From Clostridiales bacterium (lineage in GTDB: Bacteria; Bacillota; Clostridia; Christensenellales; Aristaeellaceae), in the NCBI GenBank assembly GCA_004555155.1, contig SFJH01000005.1:31713-95712 (forward strand): a stretch of DNA of 64,000 bases, read 5' to 3'. Below, piece by piece: positions 53,358-61,087 of the stretch (position 1 is its first letter; each line of letters begins with the position of its first letter). A program made the position numbers and the translations under genes. The notes beneath the pieces are model-generated. The model had not been told where the DNA came from. It ran no database searches and saw nothing but the letters and a program-made list of their open reading frames with translations.

Positions 53358-54271
53358 TCCCCTGCCTCCAGCTTCTCCTCCGCCGCGCGCGGCACGACGA
53401 TCTGCACGGCGCTGTGGAGGTTTTCCATCTCCACGTGGAGCGCGCCCTCCTCGCGCTCGCCGTCCAGCGTCCATTCGATGGGCTCCGCGCACTCCACGCA
53501 GATGCGGTCGGCCGAGAAGAAGTGCACCATCTCATTGGGCAGATCCAGCGCGGTGAGCGCGTGCAGAATGGTGCTCAGCTGCATGGGCGTGGTGGGATTG
53601 CGGACGAGCATGACTTCAAACCGCCCGTCGTTCAGCGCCACCATTTCCGCATCCAGCTTCAGGATTCCGCCGACAGAGGTGGAATTGGTGATGGAGCAGA
53701 ACAGGAAATCATCCTCCAGCACGCTCTCGTTCGTCTCCACCCGCAGATGGAACGGGCGCAGCGAGGCCAGCTCCTTCACGCCCTCCAGCACATATGCCAG
53801 ATGGCCCAGCGAGTTCTTCATGGACTGGGGCGTGCTGTAGGACGCCCTTGTAAACGCGCCGCAGGAGGCCGTATAGGTAAAATATCTTCCATTGAATCTG
53901 CCCACGTCCAGGCGGCAGACCGTTCCCTCCACCGCGTCGCGCGCCGCCTGCATCACATCCGAAGACAGGCCGAGGCTGTTGGCGTAGTCGTTGGTGGTGC
54001 CCGCCGGAATGTAGCCGATGGGAAGATCCATCCCGGCCTGCTTCAGGCCCGCGATGGTCTCGTTCAGCGTTCCATCGCCGCCGATGCAGACGACGCGCTG
54101 AAAGCGCTCCGCATTTTCCGCCACATATCGGGTGGCGTCGCCGCTCGCGGCGGTGACGAAGGTTTCACAGCGATAGTCCGCGTCCAGGAAAATCCGGATG
54201 ATTTCCGGCAGAACGCGGTTGGCCTTGCGCTGACCGGCGCAGGGATTCAGCACCAAAAGCAAATTCTTCAT
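53354..54271 (-). CDS. Diacylglycerol/lipid kinase, DagK family
   Basis: 305 residues. Markers: LVLNPCAGQRKA at the start, nucleotide loop GGDGTLNETIAGL, and GYIPAGTTNDYANSLG. The family phosphorylates diacylglycerol or related lipids at the membrane. The ATG at 54271 is the best start (GAGGGG close upstream). Translationally coupled to queH. Confidence 0.92.
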   Translation of the reverse strand: MKNLLLVLNPCAGQRKANRVLPEIIRIFLDADYRCETFVTAASGDATRYVAENAERFQRVVCIGGDGTLNETIAGLKQAGMDLPIGYIPAGTTNDYANSLGLSSDVMQAARDAVEGTVCRLDVGRFNGRYFTYTASCGAFTRASYSTPQSMKNSLGHLAYVLEGVKELASLRPFHLRVETNESVLEDDFLFCSITNSTSVGGILKLDAEMVALNDGRFEVMLVRNPTTPMQLSTILHALTALDLPNEMVHFFSADRICVECAEPIEWTLDGEREEGALHVEMENLHSAVQIVVPRAAEEKLEAGE

Positions 54272-54300
54272 AATACCCCTCGTATACAGATACAACAATA

Positions 54301-54322
54301 CGCCACAGAAGGTTCTGTGGCG
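54301..54322 (-). terminator. Intercistronic stem-loop
   Basis: A perfect 10-base-pair stem (54301-54310 with 54313-54322, two-base loop as drawn, four or more in practice). Weak tail ATTGTTGT on the minus strand, so read-through into the lipid kinase gene is likely. Confidence 0.5.
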
Positions 54323-54331
54323 AATCAGCGC

Positions 54332-55018
54332 TCATATTCTGAGCATATAGAGTCTGAAGCCCAGTCCGTCGCAGGAGACCTGATGATATCGAACGCCGCC
54401 GCGTTCGCCGCGTACAGCGCCGTTCAAGCCCGCGCCGTGGAGGTGTCCATAGACGCAGTCGCGCACGCGATAGGCCTCCAGAATGTCCGAAAAGCCCTTC
54501 GCGGAGTCCATCAGCGGCGGATAGTGCATCATGGCGATCAGCGGCGCATCGGCGTCCATCCGCCGCGCCGCTTTCAGCGACATCTCCAGCCGCAGCCGTT
54601 CGCGCTGATAGATGCGCACATCGTTGGCGTCGGCGTTCTCCCCCACGGGGATGATCCATCCGCGGGATCCGGCGAACAGCATGCCGTCCAGCTGCAGCAC
54701 GTCATTCTGGATGGCATACATGCCCTCGGGCAGGGCGCGGCGCACGCGTCCGATGGCGCTCCACCAGTAATCATGGTTGCCGCGGAGGATCAGCTTCCGC
54801 CCGGGCAGCTCGCCCACGCGCCCCAGATCCTCCATCGCCTCCTCCAGGTGCATCGCCCAGGTGAGGTCGCCGGGAAGGAGCACGATATCCTCCGCGCCGA
54901 CGCGCGCACGCCAATCCTCGGCAATGCGCTCGAAGTGGTTCTCCCAATGGGGGCCGAAAATATCCATTGGCTTCTGACGCGCCGGGAGATGCAGGTCAGA
55001 GATGGCGAAGACAGCCAA
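54332..55018 (-). CDS. Metallophosphoesterase
   Basis: 228 residues. Metal-site motifs in order: ISDLHL, LLPGDLTWA, RGNHDYWW, MMHYPP and VYGHLHG. This is the calcineurin-like phosphoesterase fold, holding two metals; the small size and the GNHDYWW form match a conserved group of Firmicute proteins of unknown substrate. It follows the Zn-ribbon protein gene by 2 bases and is surely co-transcribed with it. Confidence 0.9.
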   Translation of the reverse strand: MAVFAISDLHLPARQKPMDIFGPHWENHFERIAEDWRARVGAEDIVLLPGDLTWAMHLEEAMEDLGRVGELPGRKLILRGNHDYWWSAIGRVRRALPEGMYAIQNDVLQLDGMLFAGSRGWIIPVGENADANDVRIYQRERLRLEMSLKAARRMDADAPLIAMMHYPPLMDSAKGFSDILEAYRVRDCVYGHLHGAGLNGAVRGERGGVRYHQVSCDGLGFRLYMLRI

Positions 55019-55020
55019 GG

Positions 55021-55398
55021 TCAGTTGTCCTCTTCTTCGGATTCCTCATCCTCATCCTCGTCAAAGTCGTCGTCCTCATCGAAGACCTCTCCGTCCAGAC
55101 CGCTGTGCAGATCCAGCTCGATCTCGTCCATATCCGCGACGGAATCGATCTCAATGCTCGCGGTTTCGGTCTCGATGGCGTCGTCCGTGCTGACTGCCGT
55201 GCGGCGCGCCAGCTCCTTCAGGCAGTAGGAACACAGCTCCTGGCCGGGCACCGCGGGATTCTCGCCGCACTCGGAGCACATCTCGATCATCTCAAACTGC
55301 TCGCTTTCGCCGCGGACCTCGCGGCGGCAGACGGAGCACATCTTATCGGTATCGTTCATGTAATTCAGTTCACAGCGGGGGCACTTGACCAGACTCAT
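55021..55398 (-). CDS. Zinc-ribbon protein with strongly acidic tail
   Basis: 125 residues from the ATG at 55398 (GGAGG 7 bases upstream). Four CxxC pairs: CPRC, CSVC, CSEC and CSYC within the first 75 residues, enough for two zinc ribbons. The last 45 residues are almost all Asp and Glu (GEVFDEDDDFDEDEDEESEE). The first segment (MSLVKCPRCELNYM) is that of a conserved clostridial protein of unknown function. The acidic tail suggests binding to a basic partner or nucleic-acid mimicry (inference). Confidence 0.75.
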   Translation of the reverse strand: MSLVKCPRCELNYMNDTDKMCSVCRREVRGESEQFEMIEMCSECGENPAVPGQELCSYCLKELARRTAVSTDDAIETETASIEIDSVADMDEIELDLHSGLDGEVFDEDDDFDEDEDEESEEEDN

Positions 55399-55492
55399 CT
55401 GAATTCCTCCCAATAACTACGTTATGCCATTGTATGCAGCGCGTGCAAGTCCCTCCACAGAGTTGGGCGCCACAGGATCATCATACCCTGAT

Positions 55493-55520
55493 ATTATACA
55501 CAAAACCGTCCGATGCGCAA
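55493..55520 (-). promoter_or_regulatory. Promoter of the Zn-ribbon operon
   Basis: Minus strand TTGCGC (55520-55515), 16-base spacer, TATAAT (55498-55493). The leader is about 90 bases. Confidence 0.6.
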
Positions 55521-55613
55521 GTCCTTCTGGAAGAAAAAGTGATTTCTCTCCAGAAACTCTGTAGGCTTGCCTCTGCGGCTTCCGGACACGCAACTACTAT
55601 CATACACGGAACA

Positions 55614-55643
55614 GCCGCCAATGAAACACATTGGCGGTCACTT
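55614..55643 (+). terminator. Stem-loop with T run on the plus strand
   Basis: Arms 55615-55623 and 55629-55637 pair over nine bases, loop AAACA, then CACTTTTTCG. It reads as a plus-strand terminator, yet no plus-strand gene precedes it. A second hairpin (TCTGGA...TCCAGA, 55525-55553) lies upstream; the two could belong to a small RNA, but I see no promoter. Confidence 0.4.
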
Positions 55644-55659
55644 TTTCGTAATATACAGG

Positions 55660-56232
55660 TTATTTTTCGGATACGCGCAGCCATTGAGCCAGTCGTTCCA
55701 CGTCCGCCCGGTAGACCTCCCGCAGCGCGGGATTGTAGATCATCGACGCGGGATGGTACATCGGGTAGACGCGCAGTCCCTCGCAGTCGATGAACCGGCC
55801 GTGCACTTCGCCGATGGTCACCCGCCGGTCGCACAGCGCCTTCAGCGGCACGTTGCCCAGCGTCACCACGCACTCCGGCCCCACCATGCCGATCTCCCGC
55901 TTCAGCCAGGGCAGAAACAGCCGGATCTCCTCCTGCGTCGGCGGACGGTTGACGATGCGCCCGGCCTCGGAGATCCGGGTAGGGCGGAACTTGACCGCAT
56001 TGGACACGTACAGCTCCGACCGGTCGATGCCCACCAGCTCCAGAAACTCGTCCAGATTCTTTCCCGCCTTGCCCACGAAGGGACGTCCCTGCAGCGTCTC
56101 CTGCTCGCCGGGGGCCTCGCCGATGAGCATCAGCCGCGCGCCGATCCGGCCCTCGCCGTGCACCAGCACCTTTTTGTCGCCCTCATAGAGGCCGTCGATG
56201 AACTTCGTCAGCTCGCTGCGAAACTTTTCCAT
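55660..56232 (-). CDS. Uracil-DNA glycosylase family protein lacking the Fe-S cysteines
   Basis: 190 residues. The fold motifs of family 4 are there: LIGEAPGEQE, RPFVGKAGKNLDEFL, and YHPASMIYNP. The four Cys that hold the iron-sulfur cluster in family 4 are all absent: the N terminus has none, the VKCRP Cys is Phe (VKFRP), and the Cys of the following helix is Leu. It lies 13 bases downstream of a canonical family 4 gene, so a duplication followed by loss of the cluster is likely. It may still excise uracil or have another base specificity. Confidence 0.85.
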   Translation of the reverse strand: MEKFRSELTKFIDGLYEGDKKVLVHGEGRIGARLMLIGEAPGEQETLQGRPFVGKAGKNLDEFLELVGIDRSELYVSNAVKFRPTRISEAGRIVNRPPTQEEIRLFLPWLKREIGMVGPECVVTLGNVPLKALCDRRVTIGEVHGRFIDCEGLRVYPMYHPASMIYNPALREVYRADVERLAQWLRVSEK

Positions 56233-56245
56233 AGGAACCGTCCTC

Positions 56246-56812
56246 TCATGTCGCGGAATTGATCTCGTTTAGTTTTTCTCGGATTTTCTGAAAATCATCC
56301 CATGCGTCGCGCTTTTTGGTCGGATCACGCAGCAGCGCGGAGGGATGGAACGTGGGCATGAACCACGTTCCCTTGCGCTCGAACCACCGGCCGTGGTCGC
56401 GGGTGATGAAGATCTCCTCCCGCAGCGTATACCGGCAGGCCACCTTGCCCAGCAGCACGATCACCCTCGGCCGCACCAGCGCCACCTGCGCGCGCAGGAA
56501 GGGCAGGCACGCCTCCGCCTCGTCGGGCTCGGGGTTTCGGTTCTGCGGCGGCCGGCACTTGACAATATTGCAGATATACGCCTCCGAACGCTCCATGCCG
56601 ATGGCGTGGATCATTCGCGTCAGCAGCTCGCCCGACCGGCCCACAAAGGGACGGCCCAGGCGGTCCTCCTCCTGTCCCGGCCCCTCGCCGATGAACATCA
56701 GCTGGGCGTTGGGATTGCCCTCGCCGGGGACGATGTGGTTTCGATGCTCGCACAGGCGGCATTTCTGACAGTCGGTCAGGTTTTCGGTGAGCTCCGCCCA
56801 GGAATAGCGCAT
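56246..56812 (-). CDS. Uracil-DNA glycosylase, family 4 (Fe-S)
   Basis: 188 residues from the ATG at 56812 (TGAGG upstream). Fe-S Cys: DCQKCRLC at the N terminus, Cys in IVKCRPP and Cys in EAEACLPFL. Active-site motifs FIGEGPGQEE and TFHPSALLRD. It removes uracil from DNA as the first step of base-excision repair. First of two related genes in tandem. Confidence 0.93.
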   Translation of the reverse strand: MRYSWAELTENLTDCQKCRLCEHRNHIVPGEGNPNAQLMFIGEGPGQEEDRLGRPFVGRSGELLTRMIHAIGMERSEAYICNIVKCRPPQNRNPEPDEAEACLPFLRAQVALVRPRVIVLLGKVACRYTLREEIFITRDHGRWFERKGTWFMPTFHPSALLRDPTKKRDAWDDFQKIREKLNEINSAT

Positions 56813-56834
56813 GGCTCCAGCCTCACTTTCGTGC

Positions 56835-56859
56835 AAAAAACGCCCTGTGCAGGGCGTTT
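56835..56859 (-). terminator. Terminator of the small membrane protein gene
   Basis: On the minus strand a perfect 10-base-pair stem (56859-56850 with 56847-56838) ends in six T (56840-56835). Partial read-through may feed the glycosylase genes, which show no promoter of their own. Confidence 0.82.
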
Positions 56860-56865
56860 CAGGGA

Positions 56866-57087
56866 TTATTCAGGGATGATGATGGCGCTGGTGAAGATGT
56901 CCCACAGCGTCGCAAAGGAGGACGACGCATCGCGCAGCACCCAATGATACAGCGCGGAGAGCAGAATGACGCACGCGGCAATCACGACCAGGCCGGCCAG
57001 TATGCCGACGAAATCGAACATTCCCGCGAACACCTGAAACTTCATTCTGCGGCGCTTGACCTCCTGCCGCGTATAGATTCTTGCCAA
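56866..57087 (-). CDS. Small single-pass membrane protein
   Basis: 73 residues from the TTG at 57087 (AGGAGG 8 bases upstream); the GTG at 57096 would overlap that site. Basic N terminus with KRRRMKFQVF, one membrane segment (GILAGLVVIAACVILLSALY), then a short outer tail ending TSAIIIPE. Not recognised. It has its own near-consensus promoter and terminator, so it is a real gene. Confidence 0.72.
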   Translation of the reverse strand: MARIYTRQEVKRRRMKFQVFAGMFDFVGILAGLVVIAACVILLSALYHWVLRDASSSFATLWDIFTSAIIIPE

Positions 57088-57114
57088 ACCGTCCACCTCC
57101 TGAATGCTGTCCTT

Positions 57115-57143
57115 AGTATATCACAATCCGTCCGTTTTTGCAA
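57115..57143 (-). promoter_or_regulatory. Promoter of the small membrane protein gene
   Basis: Minus strand TTGCAA (57143-57138), 17-base spacer, TATACT (57120-57115), 8 bases after the VanW stop. Confidence 0.8.
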
Positions 57144-57150
57144 ACCGGCT

Positions 57151-59178
57151 TTACGGGCCGTATTCGATGATCTGGCTGGTGGCCCGATAGGTGCTCTTGC
57201 ACAGCAGCTCCCTGCCGATCTGGTTGCCGTTGGCGTCCCAGCGAATCTTGTAGGCCTCGGCGGTATAGCCCTGCTTGCCGTTCTGCACCACCTGCGTCTG
57301 ACCGGACGCCATCGACGGATTGGCCTGATAGACGGTTTCAAAATCGATCTTGCCCGTCGTCACGCCCTCCACGGTGATGCTCTCGCCGTTGGGCAGCAGC
57401 CTTCCGAAGATGCCGAAGCGCACGCGCTTGTCGCTGGTCAGATAGCAGCAGATGTACACGCTGTCGGAGCTGTTGTTGGTAAAACGCAGATCCTGATTGC
57501 CCCAGTTGACCGCCGCGTCCTTGCCCAGATCCACATAGCCCACGGTCAGCGAATGATTGTGCCGCTCCACGATCTCCAGATCCGCCTTCACCGCCGCGTT
57601 GAACAGCGTGGTCGATACCTGACAGATGCCGCCGCCGACCTCCTCGATCACCTTGCCGCTGGAATAGGCCGTGGCGGATTTGAAGCCGCGCGCCGTCGTG
57701 CGCTCGCCTACGACGCCGTTGAACGAGAACGTCTCGCCCGGCTTCAGGCAGGTTCCGTTGATGAACTGCAGCGCCAGCCGGATGTTGGACAGCCGGTTGG
57801 CCGACGAGGACGACGCGTTCGTGACCGCCGATGCGATCATTCCGTATTGCGAGGCCATGTCCTCCTTCTTGACCTCCGGCTGAATGGCACGCACCACCAG
57901 CTCCACCTCGCCGCCGCCCGCGTCCAGCGCGGCCGCCATGTCCGCGGCCAGCCGGGTCTGATCCAGCCGACTGCCGGTTACCTCGTCGGAAAACTGAAAG
58001 GTATAGCTCTCCGCATCGAAGGATCCGATCTTCGCGTTCTCCGCCGGGCGGTCGATCTGCGCGGCGATGGCGCTGACGCACTGCCGGACGACCTCCGCGC
58101 TGTACGCGCTGCGCGTGACGGCGTAGCTGACCGTCTGCCCCTCGCGCTCGGACAGCGCCGCATACCGCTCCTCCAGCGATCCGCTGCGGCCTGCGCTCCA
58201 GGCATTGCCCAGCACCGTCTCATAGTCGCTGGAATAGCCCAGTTCCGCCGCGGTAAACGCCGCGCCGTTGCTCAGCGTGACCGTGCGCCGGGCATATTGG
58301 GGCTCGATCTGCTCCGCCCAGTAGGCCTTCGCCTGCTCCAGCGTCATGGCGGACACGTCAATCCCTTCGACGGCAGTTCCGTCGTAGAACGTCTGACGAT
58401 CCACCGCCGCCTTCATCGTCAGAAATCTCTGATACTGCGCATACTGCCAGCCGCCCAGACCCAGGATACAGACGATCGCCGCCGCCAGCAGCACCGTGAG
58501 CGCGCCGATCCCCTTCGAGCGCTTCCGCGCCGGCCTTCGATCCGCCGCGTCCAGAAAATCGTCGTAGGGATCGCGGCCGTTCTCCACCAGCAGCACCGCC
58601 TGCCTGGCACGCGCCTTCGATGCGCGCGCACCGTTTCTGTCCGAACGCCGGCCATCCGCGGGCCGCCTGGATGCCGGGCTCTGCGGCGGCCGCCTCCGCG
58701 CCGTTCCATTCGCCGAAGACTGCCGCGCGGCCGCCGCGCCCGATGCGGTTCGCCACTGCGGCGCAGCGCTTCCGTTGGAACGCCGCGCGTCGCGGCGCAG
58801 CCGGGATTCCCGCTCCAGTTCATCCCAGGCCGCCAGCAGATCGCTCTGATATTCGGTCTTCGCCGCCTTTCCGGACGAAGCGCGCTTCCCGGCGGCTGCG
58901 CTTCCGGACGCAGTTGTCTCCTTCCCGCCGGACGGCTTCTTCGCAGCGGACGGCTTCGGAGTCCTCTTCCGGGCCGCCGGTTTTCCGGCCGTTCCCTTAT
59001 GAGACGTTTCGCCGCGGCTTCGGGTTCCCTTCGCCTGCTCCTTCTCCGCGCGTTCCGCTTCCTCCAAAAATGCGTCATAGGCGTCGGGCGCGGAGGTCTT
59101 CCGACCTGCGCCCGACGTCTTTTTCGCCGCAGACTTCTCCCCGCCCGCCTTTGGAATCGTCTTTTTGGTTTCCGTCAT
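57151..59178 (-). CDS. VanW family protein with a long cationic N-terminal tail
   Basis: 675 residues. Residues 1-220 are a basic, Ala/Lys/Arg/Ser-rich tail, probably disordered and cytoplasmic, with three short acidic-aromatic patches: DAYDAFLEEAE (32-42), TEYQSDLLAAWDE (108-120) and DPYDDFLDAAD (203-213). A membrane segment follows (ALTVLLAAAIVCILGLGGW, about 226-244), then an outer repeat domain, the VanW domain (FSFNGVVGERTTARGF, GGGICQVSTTLFNAA, ERHNHSL) and a C-terminal G5-like domain. The family is found in cell envelopes of Gram-positives, and the outer domains probably bind peptidoglycan. No clear promoter; a weak TATAAT lies at 59236-59241 on this strand. Confidence 0.87.
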   Translation of the reverse strand: MTETKKTIPKAGGEKSAAKKTSGAGRKTSAPDAYDAFLEEAERAEKEQAKGTRSRGETSHKGTAGKPAARKRTPKPSAAKKPSGGKETTASGSAAAGKRASSGKAAKTEYQSDLLAAWDELERESRLRRDARRSNGSAAPQWRTASGAAAARQSSANGTARRRPPQSPASRRPADGRRSDRNGARASKARARQAVLLVENGRDPYDDFLDAADRRPARKRSKGIGALTVLLAAAIVCILGLGGWQYAQYQRFLTMKAAVDRQTFYDGTAVEGIDVSAMTLEQAKAYWAEQIEPQYARRTVTLSNGAAFTAAELGYSSDYETVLGNAWSAGRSGSLEERYAALSEREGQTVSYAVTRSAYSAEVVRQCVSAIAAQIDRPAENAKIGSFDAESYTFQFSDEVTGSRLDQTRLAADMAAALDAGGGEVELVVRAIQPEVKKEDMASQYGMIASAVTNASSSSANRLSNIRLALQFINGTCLKPGETFSFNGVVGERTTARGFKSATAYSSGKVIEEVGGGICQVSTTLFNAAVKADLEIVERHNHSLTVGYVDLGKDAAVNWGNQDLRFTNNSSDSVYICCYLTSDKRVRFGIFGRLLPNGESITVEGVTTGKIDFETVYQANPSMASGQTQVVQNGKQGYTAEAYKIRWDANGNQIGRELLCKSTYRATSQIIEYGP

Positions 59179-59299
59179 CGATTTGCTCCATGCTCGTTTT
59201 CCATAGAATAACCCGAAGGCTCCTCCTTCAACAGAAAGAACCCGTTTCCATTATACGGGATAATTGTGCCGAAGGCGGGGTGCCGGTGTTAAAACGGCG

Positions 59300-60622
59300 C
59301 TATTTCACATCCTCCGGATCGTTCCGGTTGCGCGCCCGGCGAAGCTCGCGGATCTCCTGCTCAAATCCCTGCTCAGACGGGACATAATAGGGCATGCCCT
59401 TCGCCTCCAGCGGCGCGTACTGCTGCTCCAGCCAGTGTCCGGGATAATCGTGGGGATACCTGTAGCCCTCGCCGGAGCCGATCTGCTCCGCGCCCTTGTA
59501 GTGGGTATCCCGCAGATGCACCGGCACGCTCTGATAGCCGCCCTTGCCCGCATCCTCCATGGCGCGGTCGATGGCCATGACCACGGAATTGGACTTCGGG
59601 CTTTCGCACACGGCGATGATCGCCTGGGAGATGGGCAGCTTGGCCTCGGGCATGCCGATGGTCTCCAGCGCCTGGGCCGCGGCGACCGCCTGCAGCATCG
59701 CCATGGGATTGGCAAGCCCTACGTCCTCGCTGGCGTGGGCGATGATGCGGCGGACGATGATCCTGGGATCCACGCCCGCGTAGTTCATCCGCGCGAACCA
59801 TGCCAGCGCCGCGTCGCTGTCCGAGCCCCTGAGCGACTTGCAGAAGGCCGAGAGCATGTCGTAGAACATCGACTCGTCCATCTGCATCACGCGGCTCTGA
59901 ATGGACTCCTCTGCCACGGCGAGCGTGACATGGATGGATCCGTCCGCCTCCATTGGCGTGGTCAGCACGGCCAGCTCCAGTGCGTTGAGGGCGCTGCGGG
60001 CGTCGCCGTTGGCCACCTGGGCGATGTGCTCCAGCGCGTCGTCGTCGATGCGCACCTCGTCGCAGCCATAGCCGCGCTCGGGATCGGCGATGGCATGGCG
60101 GATCGCCCTTTTCACGTCCTCGTCCGTCAGCGGCTCAAAGTGAAACAATCTGCATCGGCTGACGATGGCGGGCGTCATGGCGATCATCGGGTTCTCCGTG
60201 GTGGAGCCGATGAACCGGATGGTGCCCTTCTCGATGGCCGGCAGGATGGAATCCGACTGCGCCTTCGACCAGCGGTGGCACTCGTCCAGCAGCAGATAGG
60301 TGGGCTGGCCGTAGAGCTTCAGCCGCTCCTCGGCGGACTTGAGCACCTCGCGCACGTCCGCCACGCCGCTGGTGACGGCGTTGAGCTTGGCAAACGCGGC
60401 CTTCGTGCTCTCCGCAATGATCGAAGCCAGCGTGGTCTTTCCGCAGCCGGGCGGGCCCCAGAAGATCGAACTGGTCAGCCGGTCGGCCTCAATGGCGCGG
60501 CGCAGCAGCTTTCCCGGCCCTACGATGTGCGCCTGTCCGACGAACTCATCCAGCGTGCGCGGGCGCATCCGGTCCGCCAGCGGCGACATCGTTCTTGCGG
60601 CGGTCGAAAAGAGATCTTCCAT
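59300..60622 (-). CDS. rarA: Replication-associated recombination protein RarA (MgsA)
   Basis: 440 residues. AAA+ core: Walker A WGPPGCGKTTLAS, Walker B LLLDECHR, sensor 1 FIGSTTEN, arginine finger region VSRCR, and a long C-terminal tetramerisation/clamp-loader-like domain ending RGYRYPHDYPGHW-type sequence. It acts at stalled replication forks. GGAGG lies 7 bases before the ATG. It follows rpsT beyond a terminator. Confidence 0.94.
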   Translation of the reverse strand: MEDLFSTAARTMSPLADRMRPRTLDEFVGQAHIVGPGKLLRRAIEADRLTSSIFWGPPGCGKTTLASIIAESTKAAFAKLNAVTSGVADVREVLKSAEERLKLYGQPTYLLLDECHRWSKAQSDSILPAIEKGTIRFIGSTTENPMIAMTPAIVSRCRLFHFEPLTDEDVKRAIRHAIADPERGYGCDEVRIDDDALEHIAQVANGDARSALNALELAVLTTPMEADGSIHVTLAVAEESIQSRVMQMDESMFYDMLSAFCKSLRGSDSDAALAWFARMNYAGVDPRIIVRRIIAHASEDVGLANPMAMLQAVAAAQALETIGMPEAKLPISQAIIAVCESPKSNSVVMAIDRAMEDAGKGGYQSVPVHLRDTHYKGAEQIGSGEGYRYPHDYPGHWLEQQYAPLEAKGMPYYVPSEQGFEQEIRELRRARNRNDPEDVK

Positions 60623-60635
60623 GCGAATCCTCCAA

Positions 60636-60671
60636 AATAAAACAAAAGGAACGCCTTTTGCGCGTCCCCTT
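60636..60671 (-). terminator. Terminator of rpsT
   Basis: On the minus strand a nine-pair stem with two G-U pairs (60671-60663 with 60653-60645) is followed by TGTTTTATTTT (60643-60633). Confidence 0.7.
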
Positions 60672-60690
60672 CGTTTGCACTTCGATGACC

Positions 60691-60951
60691 TTATTCTGCA
60701 GCTTTAGCAAGGCGCTTTGCCATACGAGCCTTTTTGCGGTTCGCAGCGTTCTTATGAATAACGCCCTTTGCGGCAGCCTTGTCAACCGCGCCCTGAGTCG
60801 CGCTGAGCAGCTTGACATCGGCCTCGTTCGCGGAAACGGCGGTTTCAAACTTCTTGATCTGGGTCTTCATCGCAGACTTGATCATTCGGTTGCGCAGGTT
60901 CTTCTTCTGATTCACCTTTACGCGCTTGATAGCAGACTTAATGTTCGGCAA
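60691..60951 (-). CDS. rpsT: 30S ribosomal protein S20
   Basis: 86 residues; PNIKSAIKRVKVNQKKNLRN and the Lys/Ala-rich helices are diagnostic. The start codon is TTG at 60951 with GGGAGG 9 bases upstream; rare start codons in rpsT are known from E. coli, where they take part in feedback control. It binds 16S rRNA early in assembly. Single-gene unit. Confidence 0.97.
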   Translation of the reverse strand: MPNIKSAIKRVKVNQKKNLRNRMIKSAMKTQIKKFETAVSANEADVKLLSATQGAVDKAAAKGVIHKNAANRKKARMAKRLAKAAE

Positions 60952-60986
60952 GTTCGTTCACCTCCCTACGCAAATTAGCATATAGT

Positions 60987-61015
60987 ATTTTATCACGCCG
61001 CCCCTCAAATTGCAA
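60987..61015 (-). promoter_or_regulatory. Promoter of rpsT
   Basis: Minus strand TTGCAA (61015-61010), 17-base spacer, TAAAAT (60992-60987). Confidence 0.8.
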
Positions 61016-61087
61016 GCGTTTCCAGACATTTTGATGATAAACTTGAGTAAACTAATGCCGAAACTCTCAGGAAAGCAGGGTATCGCC

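Noticed and set aside
59175..59204. Nine-codon leader ORF (MENEHGANR) whose stop overlaps the VanW start
   Set aside because: The nearest Shine-Dalgarno sequence is 16 bases away, too far, so the overlap is probably chance.
61010..61087. Upstream ATG of the gpr frame
   Set aside because: The extension has no family counterpart and the ATG at 61088 is followed at once by the conserved propeptide sequence.
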